A stretch of DNA of 64,000 nt, taken from contig JBJTDR010000112.1 of NCBI GenBank assembly GCA_046092445.1, positions 9,613 to 73,612 on the forward strand, written 5' to 3'. This document shows positions 1 to 8,892 of the stretch, in pieces (position 1 is the first letter of the stretch; the number at the start of each line of letters is the position of its first letter). Both the position numbers and the translations under genes were made by a program. Source of the stretch: CAIUPE01 sp046092445 (lineage in GTDB: Bacteria; Pseudomonadota; Alphaproteobacteria; Rhizobiales; Beijerinckiaceae). The notes beneath the pieces are model-generated. The model was given only the letters and a program-made list of their open reading frames with translations, had not been told where the DNA came from and ran no database searches.

Positions 1-2
1 TT

Positions 3-437
3 CATCGATTTGCAGCAGCTGATTATGTCGAAGGTGCGCAATCAGCGGCGCTTTGGCGCTCCGTGCGCGACGCCACTTTTTTGGTCGAGCCTCGCGAAAA
101 TGCGGTATGGCGAATATCAGTAGCGCCCTCAAAAGCAGCAAAAATTATCGCTGAGATCAAGAAATCACTCACAATACGTCACTTTTTCGATTGGGGTGGT
201 GGTTTAATCTGGCTTTCCTTGCCCGCAACGGGCGATGCTGGCGCCGCCGCCATTCGATCCGCACTCTTCGGAACAGGCGGATACGCAACACTTGTCCGGG
301 GACCTGCGGATATTCGCGCGGCAATCGATGTCTTTGAGCCGCTGTCACCAGCTCTGCGAGTGCTGACCGCAGGAATCAAACAAAGCTTCGACCCGGATGG
401 ATTGTTCAATCCGGGTCGGATGATAGCGGGAATATAG
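3..437 (+). CDS. glcE: Glycolate oxidase FAD-binding subunit GlcE, C-terminal part
   Basis: The reading frame is open from the left edge, so the start lies outside the window; about 144 residues remain. The C-terminus ends in a stretch of the type FDPDGLFNPGRM (residues near 365-420 of the window), which is typical of the GlcD/GlcE FAD-linked oxidase family. It lies 13 bp upstream of a clear glcF, which fixes the identity as GlcE rather than GlcD. In the family GlcD, GlcE and GlcF form the membrane-associated glycolate oxidase that makes glyoxylate. Only the tail is seen, so the FAD-binding N-terminus cannot be checked. Confidence 0.85.
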   Translation, partial: HRFAAADYVEGAQSAALWRSVRDATFLVEPRENAVWRISVAPSKAAKIIAEIKKSLTIRHFFDWGGGLIWLSLPATGDAGAAAIRSALFGTGGYATLVRGPADIRAAIDVFEPLSPALRVLTAGIKQSFDPDGLFNPGRMIAGI

Positions 438-450
438 GCGGGCACAACGG

Positions 451-1818
451 ATGCAGACGAACTTTACTCCCGAAGCACTTCAAAATCCGGCGATGCAGGC
501 ATCGGAAAAAATCCTACGTACCTGTGTGCATTGCGGCTTTTGTACTGCCACTTGCCCTACCTATCTCCTTTTAGGCGACGAACTCGATAGTCCACGCGGA
601 CGGATCTATCTGATCAAGGATATGCTCGAAAACAATCGTCCAGCGACGCCTCAGGTGGTCAAACATGTCGACCGGTGTCTCTCGTGTTTGTCCTGCATGA
701 CAACGTGCCCGTCGGGCGTCAATTACATGCATCTCGTCGATCATGCCCGCTCACATATCGAGAAAACGCACCGTCGTTCCCTCTCGGACAAGATTTTCCG
801 CGGAATTTTGGCCGCTGTTTTGCCGTACCCCAACCGATTTCGCGTTGCTCTGCTTGGTGCTGCGATCGCAAAAGTCTTTACGCCAGTCCTGCGTCATTTG
901 CCGGGAATTGGTGCACGGATAGAGGCAATGCTGTCGCTTGCACCACGCATGATCGGTGGACGCTCTCCCTTGGAGCGACCGCAAATCGTGTCAACGGAAG
1001 GAGCACCTCGCACGCGGGTTGCTTTGCTAACGGGGTGCGCCCAACCTGTTTTAAACCCGGGAATCAACGAAGCGACGGTCCGCCTGCTCAACCGAATGGG
1101 TGTCGAGATTGTTATTCCGAAGGATGAAGGCTGTTGCGGTGCGCTTGTCCACCATATGGGATACGAGGCTGAAAGCCATTCATTCGCAAAGAAAAATATC
1201 GCCACGTGGATTTCTGAAAGTGAAGGCGAGGGGCTGGATGCCATCATCATCACTACATCAGGATGCGGTACAACGATCAAGGATTACGGTTTTATGTTCC
1301 GCGACGATCCGGAATGGGCCGAAAAAGCCGCAAAAGTCTCGATGTTGGCAAAAGATATCACTGAGTTTCTCGAAAAACACGAATTGCCGGCAATTATACG
1401 AGCAACCAGCCACACCGTTGCATACCACTCCGCCTGTTCAATGCAGCACGGCCAGCAGATCCGCGATGAGCCTAAAAAGCTGCTGAAATCAGTTGGATTC
1501 AACGTCAAAGATGTCCCGGAAGGCCATATCTGCTGCGGGTCAGCCGGCACATATAATATTCTTCAGCCCGAGATTGCGGGTAAATTGAGAAGTCGAAAAG
1601 TGGCCAATATTCAAAAAATTGCACCAGAAATCATCGCTACTGGTAATCTTGGCTGTATGACACAAATCGGTAAGGGGTTATCTGACACAAATGATTCCAC
1701 GCCGATCGTCCACACCGTCGAATTGCTTGATTGGATAACTGGCGGACCAACTCCGAGAGCGCTTGAAAAGGCGGGACTTGGGGCCGATATGGCGATTAAC
1801 ACGCTGGCCGCGGAATAG
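451..1818 (+). CDS. glcF: Glycolate oxidase iron-sulfur subunit GlcF
   Basis: This 455-residue protein carries two ferredoxin-like 4Fe-4S motifs: C25-x2-C28-x2-C31-x3-C35P, and a second CLSCLSCMTTCP cluster about 50 residues later. Two CCG domains follow (GCCGALVHH and HICCGSAGTY). This is the full architecture and usual length of GlcF, which passes electrons from the GlcD/GlcE flavin subunits to the respiratory chain. It starts 13 bp after glcE and is almost certainly cotranscribed with it. Glycolate oxidation feeds glyoxylate metabolism; isocitrate lyase is encoded near 26 kb in this same window, but no direct link is shown. Confidence 0.95.
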   Translation: MQTNFTPEALQNPAMQASEKILRTCVHCGFCTATCPTYLLLGDELDSPRGRIYLIKDMLENNRPATPQVVKHVDRCLSCLSCMTTCPSGVNYMHLVDHARSHIEKTHRRSLSDKIFRGILAAVLPYPNRFRVALLGAAIAKVFTPVLRHLPGIGARIEAMLSLAPRMIGGRSPLERPQIVSTEGAPRTRVALLTGCAQPVLNPGINEATVRLLNRMGVEIVIPKDEGCCGALVHHMGYEAESHSFAKKNIATWISESEGEGLDAIIITTSGCGTTIKDYGFMFRDDPEWAEKAAKVSMLAKDITEFLEKHELPAIIRATSHTVAYHSACSMQHGQQIRDEPKKLLKSVGFNVKDVPEGHICCGSAGTYNILQPEIAGKLRSRKVANIQKIAPEIIATGNLGCMTQIGKGLSDTNDSTPIVHTVELLDWITGGPTPRALEKAGLGADMAINTLAAE

Positions 1819-1827
1819 AGGTTTAAC

Positions 1828-2422
1828 GTGACGGGCAGGAAACTCGACCGTCAAGCCGCCTTCTCGGGCACAACGCCAATTCCTGATCATCTGCTATTGA
1901 ATGTGCCCCGCCTGACTAATTGGCTCACGCAAAACGTTGAGGGTTTTTCTGGAAAATCAGCGTTACCCAATTCAAAGGCGGCCAGTCAAACCCGACTTAT
2001 CTCATTGAAGCGGATGATAAATCATACGTTTTACGTCGTAAACCACCGGGAAATCTCCTGCCTGCCGCTCATGCAGTAGACCGGGAGGTTGGTATTCAAC
2101 ATGTGCTTTGTTACCGCCTCCATTTATAGTCAGACGACATAGGTGATGCCTCGTTTCGAGCTTGGTAATTGGGCGGGTTATCTGCTCGGTCTTAATCTCT
2201 TGAAACTCGGCATTTAACAATTTGAAGCCAATGCGGAAGCCAAATCAGACGGACAGGGCTTGAGAAACGACCTGATCCGGACGCCTCTATTTGGCTCAAA
2301 ATTTCCTCCGTCTCGCCGCTATTTTGCGAGGAATCGCGAGACATTTGCGTGACTTTATCGCAAAAAATAGCATTCCCGAAATGATTGATGATCGGGTCGA
2401 GCCGCTTACACGCGTCGCCTGA
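1828..2422 (+). pseudogene. Decayed APH-family phosphotransferase (acyl-CoA-dehydrogenase-associated type)
   Basis: Three pieces of one family can be read. From 1828 an ATG-less-than-full frame gives an N-terminus of the type AFSGT..., then NVPRLTNWLTQNVEGFSG. Near 1951-1962 the frame shifts by a net -1 and continues as FKGGQSNPTYLI and YVLRRKPPGNLLPAAHAVDR until a stop at 2127. From about 2282, in a third frame, YLAQNFLRLAAILRGIA and the following residues match the C-terminal helix of the family, with a natural stop at 2420-2422. The family is normally about 350 residues, and this remnant spans under 600 bp, so the kinase core including the HGD and DWE motifs has been lost. It follows glcF by 9 bp. 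The piecewise identification rests on family knowledge and is fairly secure for the first two parts, less so for the third. Confidence 0.8.
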
Positions 2423-2465
2423 TCACATACCCGGAGAGCAAAAATCTGTAACCGTAAAGCAAGAC

Positions 2466-2942
2466 CTATCGCCTTGTGACGAAAAACCGCCGCAAGAGTT
2501 CACGCGACTCACTTTCGCTAAACCCTCCGTATGTCTCTGGCGCGTGATGACACGTCGGCGAGGCGAAAAATCTCGTGCCATGGTCAACTGCACCACCTTT
2601 TGGATCACCCGCTCCAAAATAAAGCCTCCTGATCCGCGAAAATGAAATAGCCCCGGCACACATGGCACAAGGTTCCAAAGTGACATGCATATCGCATCCC
2701 GTCAGCCGTTCTGTTGACAGAATTCGCGCCGCGTCTCGAATTGCCAATATCTCTGCGTGTGCCGTCGGATCGCGAAGTTCAACCGTTCGGTTTCCGGCAG
2801 AAGAGATTACCGCGCCATTATAGACGATGACGGCACCAACAGGTACTTCACCACGAGATTCTGCGTGACGTGCCTCCTTGAGGGCCAGCTCCATAAAGGT
2901 GTTCGAATGAAGAGGTCTCTTAAAATCGTGCTCTTTTTCCAA
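2466..2942 (-). CDS. tadA: tRNA-specific adenosine deaminase TadA
   Basis: This is a cytidine/deoxycytidylate deaminase-fold protein with the zinc-site motifs TAHAEIL and LEPCAMCAGA. These are the H-A-E and PC-x2-C signatures of TadA, which makes inosine at the wobble position of tRNA-Arg(ACG). The frame opens with a TTG at 2942 (158 residues), but an ATG at codon 17 (position 2894, reading METLALKEAR-like sequence) fits the family N-terminus better, so the true start is uncertain. It is divergent from the RluB-type synthase gene with about 50 bp between them. This divergent tadA / rluB-type / rsmD arrangement is common in rhizobia. Confidence 0.93.
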   Translation of the reverse strand: MEKEHDFKRPLHSNTFMELALKEARHAESRGEVPVGAVIVYNGAVISSAGNRTVELRDPTAHAEILAIRDAARILSTERLTGCDMHVTLEPCAMCAGAISFSRIRRLYFGAGDPKGGAVDHGTRFFASPTCHHAPETYGGFSESESRELLRRFFVTRR

Positions 2943-2993
2943 TTGATGTTCCGAATGCTCGCATGACGGTCACCATTCTGTTATCATGAGGGA

Positions 2994-4889
2994 ATGAACG
3001 ACAATAAAAAAAATCGAAACATTAGATCGGGTCGCACGCCTCGACGATCAGATACGGGCGGAAGCCGGTCATTTGGTCGTGAAAAGGCGCGCTCAAACGA
3101 CCCCTCGGGATCATGTGAAGAGCGATTCGTGTCTTCAAATGAGCCGTGGCAAAAACGCGAGAGCGGCCCTTCTTCATCTACGTCCCGACCGGAAAGAACA
3201 AAAATGAATCGGCCAAGTCGTGGTGGTTCAGGGGAAGCGCGCTCGCTCCGCAATCTTGCCGGCTTCGATGACGGCCCGCTTAAGCTATGGCAAAAGCGTG
3301 ACGGCGGGCCTATTGGCCGCAATCAACATCGAGCAACTGCCGAAGGCGAAAGATACTTCGATAGACGGACGGATCGTAGCCGTTTGGTGTCGAACGCTCC
3401 CCGCGCTCAGATCGTTGAACCACGAGTCGATGAACCGGAAAGAATTGCCAAAGTAATGGCGCGCGCTGGTTTATGCTCGAGGCGAGACGCCGAAGCATGG
3501 ATTCTGGAAGGCCGCGTGCAGGTAAACGGTGTGGTCATTAACTCTCCAGCGCTGGATATCAGCTCGTCGGATAGCATTGCAGTTGACAATAAGCCCTTGC
3601 CGCTCCGGCAGCGAACCCGTCTATTTTTATTCCACAAGCCACGCGGAGTTGTGACGACGTATCGTGACCCGGAGGGTCGGCCAACTGTATTTTCCGTTCT
3701 TCCAAAAAATCTGCCCCGACTCATTGCTGTCGGTCGCCTTGACATCAATACCGAGGGCCTTCTTCTCCTGACTAACGATGGCGGATTGGCGCGGGTTATC
3801 TCGCTACCTGACACGGGCTGGCTGCGTCGTTATCGTGTTCGGTGCTATGGAGAAATCTCGCAGGCCGTTCTCGACACACTTCGCGAAGGTATCACGGTCG
3901 ATGACATGCATTATGGTCCAATCGAAGCGACAATCGATCGTGAAAAGGGCGATAATGTTTGGCTAACTCTCGGGTTACGCGAAGGTAAAAATCGTGAGGT
4001 CAAGCGTGTCCTTGAACATCTCGGCCTTCAGGTTAATAGACTTATTCGCCTTTCCTTCGGGCCGTTCCAACTGAACGAACTGGATGTTGGGGCTGTTGAA
4101 GAAGTAAGGACCTCCGTTCTGGCCGATCAACTCGGTCCCACCTTGATTGCCGAAGGTCATGTTGATCTGAATGCACCCGTCTTTATTCACGAAGAGTCGC
4201 AACCCGAAGAGGCACGCCCTGCCGGACGTGATAGAGACAGGACGTCAGACCGAAGGCGCGGATGGGATGACAGCGAAAAACTCGCTACCCGCAATGCTCG
4301 GGAACGTCCGGAACGATCCACTTTCAGCAGTCAAGAAACTGAACCACGTGCCATGGAACGGCGTCGACATCCGACAGAACCACTCCGTAGCGTTTGGCGG
4401 TCAGGCGAAGACAGTGACAATTTGAACCGTAAGCAAGGAAAAAGTGCTCGACGAGGAACGGATCTGAAGGCTTCAAGGCTTGAAAAGGGCCAAAAACCCC
4501 GAATTCGATCCGGCACCGTAACAAGCCGGACAGGGCGCACAGTGAGCGTCGAGCGTCTTGAAAAGCCAAAACAGACCTATATTCTGCCGGAAAGAACTGG
4601 CGAACGAAACGCTCGTCCGCAGCGTCGTGAAGAACTAGGAGAGATGTCATCCCGTCCACTACGTGAAACCAGAGGCGAAAAAACTCCGTCACGTGTGCCA
4701 CGACGTGCTCATGATCGGTCAGCACCAAGAGAAGGTTTTTCGCCGCGAGATCATTCGCAAAAAAATGGAAATAGTGAAGGAAGAGGAACCTTTCCTCGTA
4801 ACGGCCGATCAGGTGGAGGTAAGCCGCCTGGACGTTCGGACGGCAACAAACGTCCGCCTCGTAATCCTGGTCCATCTCGGCAGCGCTAA
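2994..4889 (+). CDS. 23S rRNA pseudouridine synthase, RluB/RsuA family, with long disordered tails
   Basis: The 631-residue protein has an Arg/Ser/Gly-rich tail (1-147), an S4 RNA-binding domain starting at about residue 148 (ERIAKVMARAGLCSRRDAEA), and the RsuA/RluB catalytic domain with the GRLDINTEGLLLL motif, catalytic Asp250. A second very basic low-complexity tail runs from about residue 400 to the end. RsuA/RluB enzymes convert specific uridines in 16S or 23S rRNA to pseudouridine; RluB is the likelier match from the S4 context. The usual core is 250-300 residues, so more than half of this protein is extension. The stop is 9 bp before rsmD, suggesting one transcript of two rRNA-modification genes. 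Confidence 0.9.
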   Translation: MNDNKKNRNIRSGRTPRRSDTGGSRSFGREKARSNDPSGSCEERFVSSNEPWQKRESGPSSSTSRPERTKMNRPSRGGSGEARSLRNLAGFDDGPLKLWQKRDGGPIGRNQHRATAEGERYFDRRTDRSRLVSNAPRAQIVEPRVDEPERIAKVMARAGLCSRRDAEAWILEGRVQVNGVVINSPALDISSSDSIAVDNKPLPLRQRTRLFLFHKPRGVVTTYRDPEGRPTVFSVLPKNLPRLIAVGRLDINTEGLLLLTNDGGLARVISLPDTGWLRRYRVRCYGEISQAVLDTLREGITVDDMHYGPIEATIDREKGDNVWLTLGLREGKNREVKRVLEHLGLQVNRLIRLSFGPFQLNELDVGAVEEVRTSVLADQLGPTLIAEGHVDLNAPVFIHEESQPEEARPAGRDRDRTSDRRRGWDDSEKLATRNARERPERSTFSSQETEPRAMERRRHPTEPLRSVWRSGEDSDNLNRKQGKSARRGTDLKASRLEKGQKPRIRSGTVTSRTGRTVSVERLEKPKQTYILPERTGERNARPQRREELGEMSSRPLRETRGEKTPSRVPRRAHDRSAPREGFSPRDHSQKNGNSEGRGTFPRNGRSGGGKPPGRSDGNKRPPRNPGPSRQR

Positions 4890-4898
4890 GAGACTGAT

Positions 4899-5456
4899 AT
4901 GCGGATCATAGCCGGCCGTTTCAAAGGGCGTAGCCTCCGGTCTCCGGCATCAGGGAAAATCCGGCCGACTTCAGACCGTTTGAGGGAAAGTCTGTTCAAT
5001 GTTCTGGCCCATGCCTACGGCGATCCCCTCAGGGGCTCGCGTGTCCTTGACCTCTTTGCAGGGACGGGAGCCTTGGGTATCGAGGCTCTTTCACGCGGAG
5101 CAGCATTTGTCTGCTTTGTAGAAGAAGCGGCAGAAGCCCGCGGTTTAATTAAAGAAAACATCGAAATTCTTGGACTTGCCGGGCAGACCAAGGTGTTTCG
5201 GCGGGATGCAACAAGAATGGGTAATGCCCATCCTAATGACCCTTTTTCGCTTGTCTTTTGCGACCCGCCTTATGGCAAAAACCTCGCTCCATCAGCACTT
5301 TCAAGCGCGCTCACAGGTGGATGGATTACAATTGATGCCTTGGTTATTGTCGAGGAACGAGCCGATGTGTCAGTCGAACTTCCAACCAGTTTGGTTCTAC
5401 TCGAACAACGAATTTATGGCGAAACGCAAATCATTTTTGCACGCTTTGAAGGCTAG
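4899..5456 (+). CDS. rsmD: 16S rRNA (guanine-966-N2)-methyltransferase RsmD
   Basis: 185 residues, the normal length for RsmD. The SAM-binding motif DLFAGTGALGIEALSRGA lies at about residues 50-67 and the catalytic DPPY tetrad of N2-guanine/N6-adenine methyltransferases at residues 122-125. The N-terminus MRIIAGRFKGR is also diagnostic. It methylates G966 in the small ribosomal subunit. It follows the pseudouridine synthase by 9 bp and converges on the phosphatase-like gene with about 20 bp between the stops. Confidence 0.95.
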   Translation: MRIIAGRFKGRSLRSPASGKIRPTSDRLRESLFNVLAHAYGDPLRGSRVLDLFAGTGALGIEALSRGAAFVCFVEEAAEARGLIKENIEILGLAGQTKVFRRDATRMGNAHPNDPFSLVFCDPPYGKNLAPSALSSALTGGWITIDALVIVEERADVSVELPTSLVLLEQRIYGETQIIFARFEG

Positions 5457-5477
5457 AATTGACAAAAACGGCAAACG

Positions 5478-5927
5478 CTATTCTCGGAATCGTTCGAGAA
5501 TACGATCACTGAGACGATCTCGTACTTCCCGATAGGCCTCAAGTTTCTGATCACGGGAGCCTTGATTTTCGGACGGGTCTGGCGTTGGCCAATACTCGAT
5601 ATCTACAGCAAGCGTCCGCGTCAATTCGATCGCCTGATGATGTGCTTCGGGACTTAGCGTTACGATTAAATCAAAGTTGAGCCCTTCCCAGTCGGCAAGT
5701 TCCTCAACCGTTTGAGATTGATAATCACCAATAAGAATACCAACCTCTTCAAGCACGTTTGCGGTGAATGGATCAAAGTTTCCCTTTCGGATACCCGCAG
5801 ATTTCACATAAAGTGATTTTGCGAAATAGTGACGCGTAAGTGCCTCGGCCATCGGTGAGCGAATGGCGTTCATGGCGCACAAGAAAAGAACTGCGCTTAT
5901 TTTCTTGTGACTATTTTCGGGTGCCAC
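5478..5927 (-). CDS. Low-molecular-weight protein-tyrosine-phosphatase family protein
   Basis: The P-loop C-x5-R is at residues 17-23 (LFLCAMNAIRSPMAEAL) and the general-acid Asp at 117 in WPTPDP, so the catalytic set of the LMW-PTP / arsenate-reductase fold is complete. Length is 149 residues. In rhizobia a protein of this family sits between UPF0262 and infA and is usually annotated as a low-molecular-weight phosphatase; its substrate is not known. Its start is 3 bp from the UPF0262 stop, so the two genes are likely cotranscribed. An arsenate reductase role cannot be excluded, but the context gives no support for it. Confidence 0.85.
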   Translation of the reverse strand: MAPENSHKKISAVLFLCAMNAIRSPMAEALTRHYFAKSLYVKSAGIRKGNFDPFTANVLEEVGILIGDYQSQTVEELADWEGLNFDLIVTLSPEAHHQAIELTRTLAVDIEYWPTPDPSENQGSRDQKLEAYREVRDRLSDRILERFRE

Positions 5928-5930
5928 TCA

Positions 5931-6419
5931 TCAACCCTTCCAGCGCAGCGCGCTGACAAGAGTGAATAGGCGACGCGCCGTATCAAAATCAATTGCCAAC
6001 TTCCCTTCTAATCTTTTCATCAAGAGTTCTGCCGCTTCGTTATGCAGCCCGCGCCGTCCCATATCGATTGCCTCAATCTGAGACAAACTTGCTGACCTAA
6101 TGGCCTGATAATAGCTCTCGCAGATCAAAAAATAGTCTTTTACGACCTGACGAAAAGGCGTGAGTGACAGCACATGCACAACGACACCCGAACCAGAAAC
6201 ATCACGAACATCAAGAACAAGTCGATTGGAAACTAGACTTATATGGAGTGAATAGAGCTCCGCACTATGACCAGGAACAGCAAAAAGATTTTCTTCAATC
6301 AGGTCATAAATTGCGATTGTGCGCTCATGCTCCTGCTCGGGAGTACCTCGCCCAATCGATGCTTCATCAAGGGTAACGGACATAAGTCGGCTCGTGCTTT
6401 GATAAGGAGCAGACGTCAT
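5931..6419 (-). CDS. UPF0262 family protein
   Basis: A 162-residue protein recognised from its opening (SVTLDEASIGRGTPEQEHER) and its end (DFDTARRLFTLVSALRWKG), both typical of the alphaproteobacterial UPF0262 family. No function is established and no signal peptide or membrane segment is seen. It lies 9 bp after DUF2948 and 3 bp before the phosphatase-like gene on the same strand, forming a murA / DUF2948 / UPF0262 / phosphatase run. In many rhizobia hisD sits between DUF2948 and this gene; it is absent here. Confidence 0.88.
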   Translation of the reverse strand: MTSAPYQSTSRLMSVTLDEASIGRGTPEQEHERTIAIYDLIEENLFAVPGHSAELYSLHISLVSNRLVLDVRDVSGSGVVVHVLSLTPFRQVVKDYFLICESYYQAIRSASLSQIEAIDMGRRGLHNEAAELLMKRLEGKLAIDFDTARRLFTLVSALRWKG

Positions 6420-6428
6420 TCGTGACGC

Positions 6429-6803
6429 CTAGACCGAAACAGGCGCGAGATCAGCCATAGCCACTTCGAGGCATTCGACCGAAAGGCGAATTACGGCATC
6501 CCCATCAAACAACAATATAACTTCACCCGATGGGGGGTCACCAGCAACAAAAGTTATGCCAATTAGTTTCAACACATTATCGGATGATCGTGGAGGTACG
6601 TGGCTTACTCTTGCGCGGGTGACCCGCTCAAAATGTACGCCGGTCATAAACTGACCGCCCGATAAAGGTCGTTCACACGCAAGTACAAAACGCTTTGTTT
6701 CACCTAAATAGGTCATGTCCGAAACACGAACCATCGCATCCTGCAAATGCGCAGAGATTACGATGAGATCATCCTGATCAAATGCAGCTAATTTCATCAG
6801 CAT
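6429..6803 (-). CDS. DUF2948 family protein
   Basis: A 124-residue protein beginning MLMKLAAFDQDDLIVISAHL and containing KRFVLACERP and IRLSVECLEVAMADL. These match the small DUF2948 family that sits downstream of murA in many alphaproteobacteria. Function is unknown. It is slightly short for the family. It is 80 bp downstream of murA and 9 bp upstream of UPF0262 on the same strand. Assignment is from recalled family sequence plus gene order. Confidence 0.85.
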   Translation of the reverse strand: MLMKLAAFDQDDLIVISAHLQDAMVRVSDMTYLGETKRFVLACERPLSGGQFMTGVHFERVTRARVSHVPPRSSDNVLKLIGITFVAGDPPSGEVILLFDGDAVIRLSVECLEVAMADLAPVSV

Positions 6804-6883
6804 AACTGCTTTCCGGTTTCTAGTATCTCATTGTTTGATAGCGGTACAATGATGCGCGCGAGTTTTCCAATACGCAATTAAAA

Positions 6884-8179
6884 CTAACGCTCCCCGCTGA
6901 GCCTTTCAATATCTGCGCCACATCGGAAAAGCTTCTTCTCGAGTGCTTCAAAGCCACGATCAAGATGATAGACACGGTTGACCATGGTTTCACCTTCTGC
7001 AGCGAGTGCAGCTATCACAAGGGATACGGATGCCCTTAAATCTGTTGCCATAACTGGCGCACCAGTAAGACGAGTTCGACCTTCTACATAGGCTACATCG
7101 CCATCCAATCTAATTTTGGCACCCAACCGCGCCAATTCCTGCACATGCATGAAACGATTCTCAAATATTGTTTCATGAATGCGTGAATTACCGTCTGCCC
7201 GTGTCATCAGCGCCATAAATTGCGCCTGTAAATCGGTCGGAAATCCAGGAAACGGCTGTGTTTCTATATCAACGGGAGCGAGGCTGCTACCGTTCCCCCG
7301 CACCCTAATTCCTTCATCCGAGCTAGTGATTTCAACACCCGCTTGCTGCAAAACGTGCAATGCAGATTGCAACAAATCGGGTCGTGCGCCCTCAAGCATT
7401 ACATCACCATCCGTCATAGCAACTGCCATGGCATAAGTTCCTGTCTCAATTCTATCGGGAAGAACATGGTGATGTGCACCACCGAGCCGAGAAACTCCCT
7501 CAATGACGATACGTGATGTGCCTATACCTTCAATACGTGCACCCATTTTTGTCAAGCACTCTGCAAGGTCGGCCACTTCAGGCTCTCTTGCCGCATTATG
7601 GATCTCGGTTGTGCCGTGAGCAAGCGAAGCTGCCATCAACGCGACATGTGTGCCGCCGACCGTAACTTTGGGAAAATTGATTAACCCACCGCGAAGTCCT
7701 TTTGGAGCCTTCGCAATGACATATCCGGAATCAATCTCGATTGATGCATCTAGTTTTTCAAGAGCCATCAGCAATAAATCGACTGGGCGAGTTCCAATTG
7801 CACATCCACCCGGCAAAGAAACGCGTGCTTCACCCATACGAGCCAAAAGCGGAGCAACTACCCAAAAACTGGCCCGCATTCTCGAAACAAGTTCATACGG
7901 TGCTGTGGTGTCGACAATGTCCCGAGCGGATAATGTGATAGTTTCACCACTTTCATCTGATTGACCGATCCTTTTCCCGCTTATAGCAGCATCAACACCA
8001 TGATTGCCAAGTATTCGCATCAACAATCGTACATCGGAAAGACGTGGTACGTTATGCAGTGTCATAGTTTCGCGGGTCAAAAGACTTGCTATCATGAGTG
8101 GCAAGGCAGCGTTCTTCGCACCAGAAATTGGGATAAATCCCTCAAGCCTTCGACCACCACTGATGCGAATCCGATCCAT
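6884..8179 (-). CDS. murA: UDP-N-acetylglucosamine 1-carboxyvinyltransferase MurA
   Basis: 431 residues starting MDRIRISGGRRLEG. The ATG at 8179 is preceded by AGGAG at a good distance, whereas the frame extends 11 codons further upstream without such a site. The PEP-reactive cysteine is present as Cys126 in LPGGCAIGTRPVDL, and the N-terminal GAKNAALPLM motif binds UDP-GlcNAc. MurA performs the first committed cytoplasmic step of peptidoglycan synthesis and is the target of fosfomycin, which alkylates that cysteine. It is the first gene of the minus-strand run ending with the phosphatase-like gene. Confidence 0.97.
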   Translation of the reverse strand: MDRIRISGGRRLEGFIPISGAKNAALPLMIASLLTRETMTLHNVPRLSDVRLLMRILGNHGVDAAISGKRIGQSDESGETITLSARDIVDTTAPYELVSRMRASFWVVAPLLARMGEARVSLPGGCAIGTRPVDLLLMALEKLDASIEIDSGYVIAKAPKGLRGGLINFPKVTVGGTHVALMAASLAHGTTEIHNAAREPEVADLAECLTKMGARIEGIGTSRIVIEGVSRLGGAHHHVLPDRIETGTYAMAVAMTDGDVMLEGARPDLLQSALHVLQQAGVEITSSDEGIRVRGNGSSLAPVDIETQPFPGFPTDLQAQFMALMTRADGNSRIHETIFENRFMHVQELARLGAKIRLDGDVAYVEGRTRLTGAPVMATDLRASVSLVIAALAAEGETMVNRVYHLDRGFEALEKKLFRCGADIERLSGER

Positions 8180-8240
8180 GATGTACTCCTGAGCACCTCT
8201 CAAAGGCGCCATATTTGTGTTTCGTCAGTCGCTTTACAAT

Positions 8241-8435
8241 TTAAATATTCGATCTGCGCGACATAATCGGATCTTCGGCATTTTGACTAAGGGGCATTTC
8301 GGAGTCTGATGGTGCAATAAAATCACCCTGTCCTACTTTCGCTCGACGTTGTTCCTTCCGCTTCTTTAGATTAATTCGAAGCGCTTCGGCCAATCGTTTA
8401 ATTCGTTTATTATCATTTCCCACAGTCTGGCTCAC
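8241..8435 (-). CDS. Small conserved hypothetical protein upstream of murA
   Basis: A 64-residue, strongly basic protein with the core RLAEALRINLKKRKEQRRA. Small proteins of this type (an acidic or neutral ending after a Lys/Arg-rich helix) are commonly annotated just upstream of murA in Hyphomicrobiales. No function is known. It reads in the same direction as murA with about 60 bp between its stop and the murA ATG, so it is probably the first gene of that transcript. No signal sequence or membrane segment is seen. Confidence 0.7.
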   Translation of the reverse strand: MSQTVGNDNKRIKRLAEALRINLKKRKEQRRAKVGQGDFIAPSDSEMPLSQNAEDPIMSRRSNI

Positions 8436-8664
8436 ATCTGAGGCCGTAATGTCGCACGATTAAGGTGTCGTCCAAACTAACACAAGCCTAAACAGCTCTG
8501 TTGGCAAACTTGTTAATAATTTGACGCCCCAAGTTGTGTTTTCTAGCGCACCATCAGGCTATCCTTCTGAAAATCAAGTGGAGACGACTTGCACGTAACC
8601 CGCCCGTGTGGCAGTGTTCCGCGCGATTTGAATAGGCTGTTTAACACAAACCGCTTTTAAAGAT

Positions 8665-8739
8665 GCCGCAGTAGCTCAGTGGTAGAGCACACCATTGGTA
8701 ATGGTGAGGTCGGGAGTTCAATCCTCCCCTGCGGCACCA
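8665..8739 (+). tRNA. tRNA-Thr (anticodon GGT), CCA encoded
   Basis: A full cloverleaf can be drawn. The acceptor stem is GCCGCAG paired with CTGCGGC. The D arm is GCTCAGTGGTAGAGC. The anticodon stem CACCA/TGGTG encloses loop TTGGTAA with anticodon GGT (reads ACC). The T arm is GGGAG-TTCAATC-CTCCC. The discriminator A at 8736 is followed by a genomically encoded CCA. The 229 bp upstream (8436-8664) contains no gene that I can see. Confidence 0.97.
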
Positions 8740-8892
8740 GTAAACGGAGTCAGAACCGAAGTATGATCTCTAATTACAATTACCAGATCAATATTTCACA
8801 TCATCATAGATTTTTGATATCGAAACGTGCCTAATTTCTGTAAATTTTCGCTTAAGAACTCAGTTTTGAACCCGTAGGGCGTTTGAATTAAG

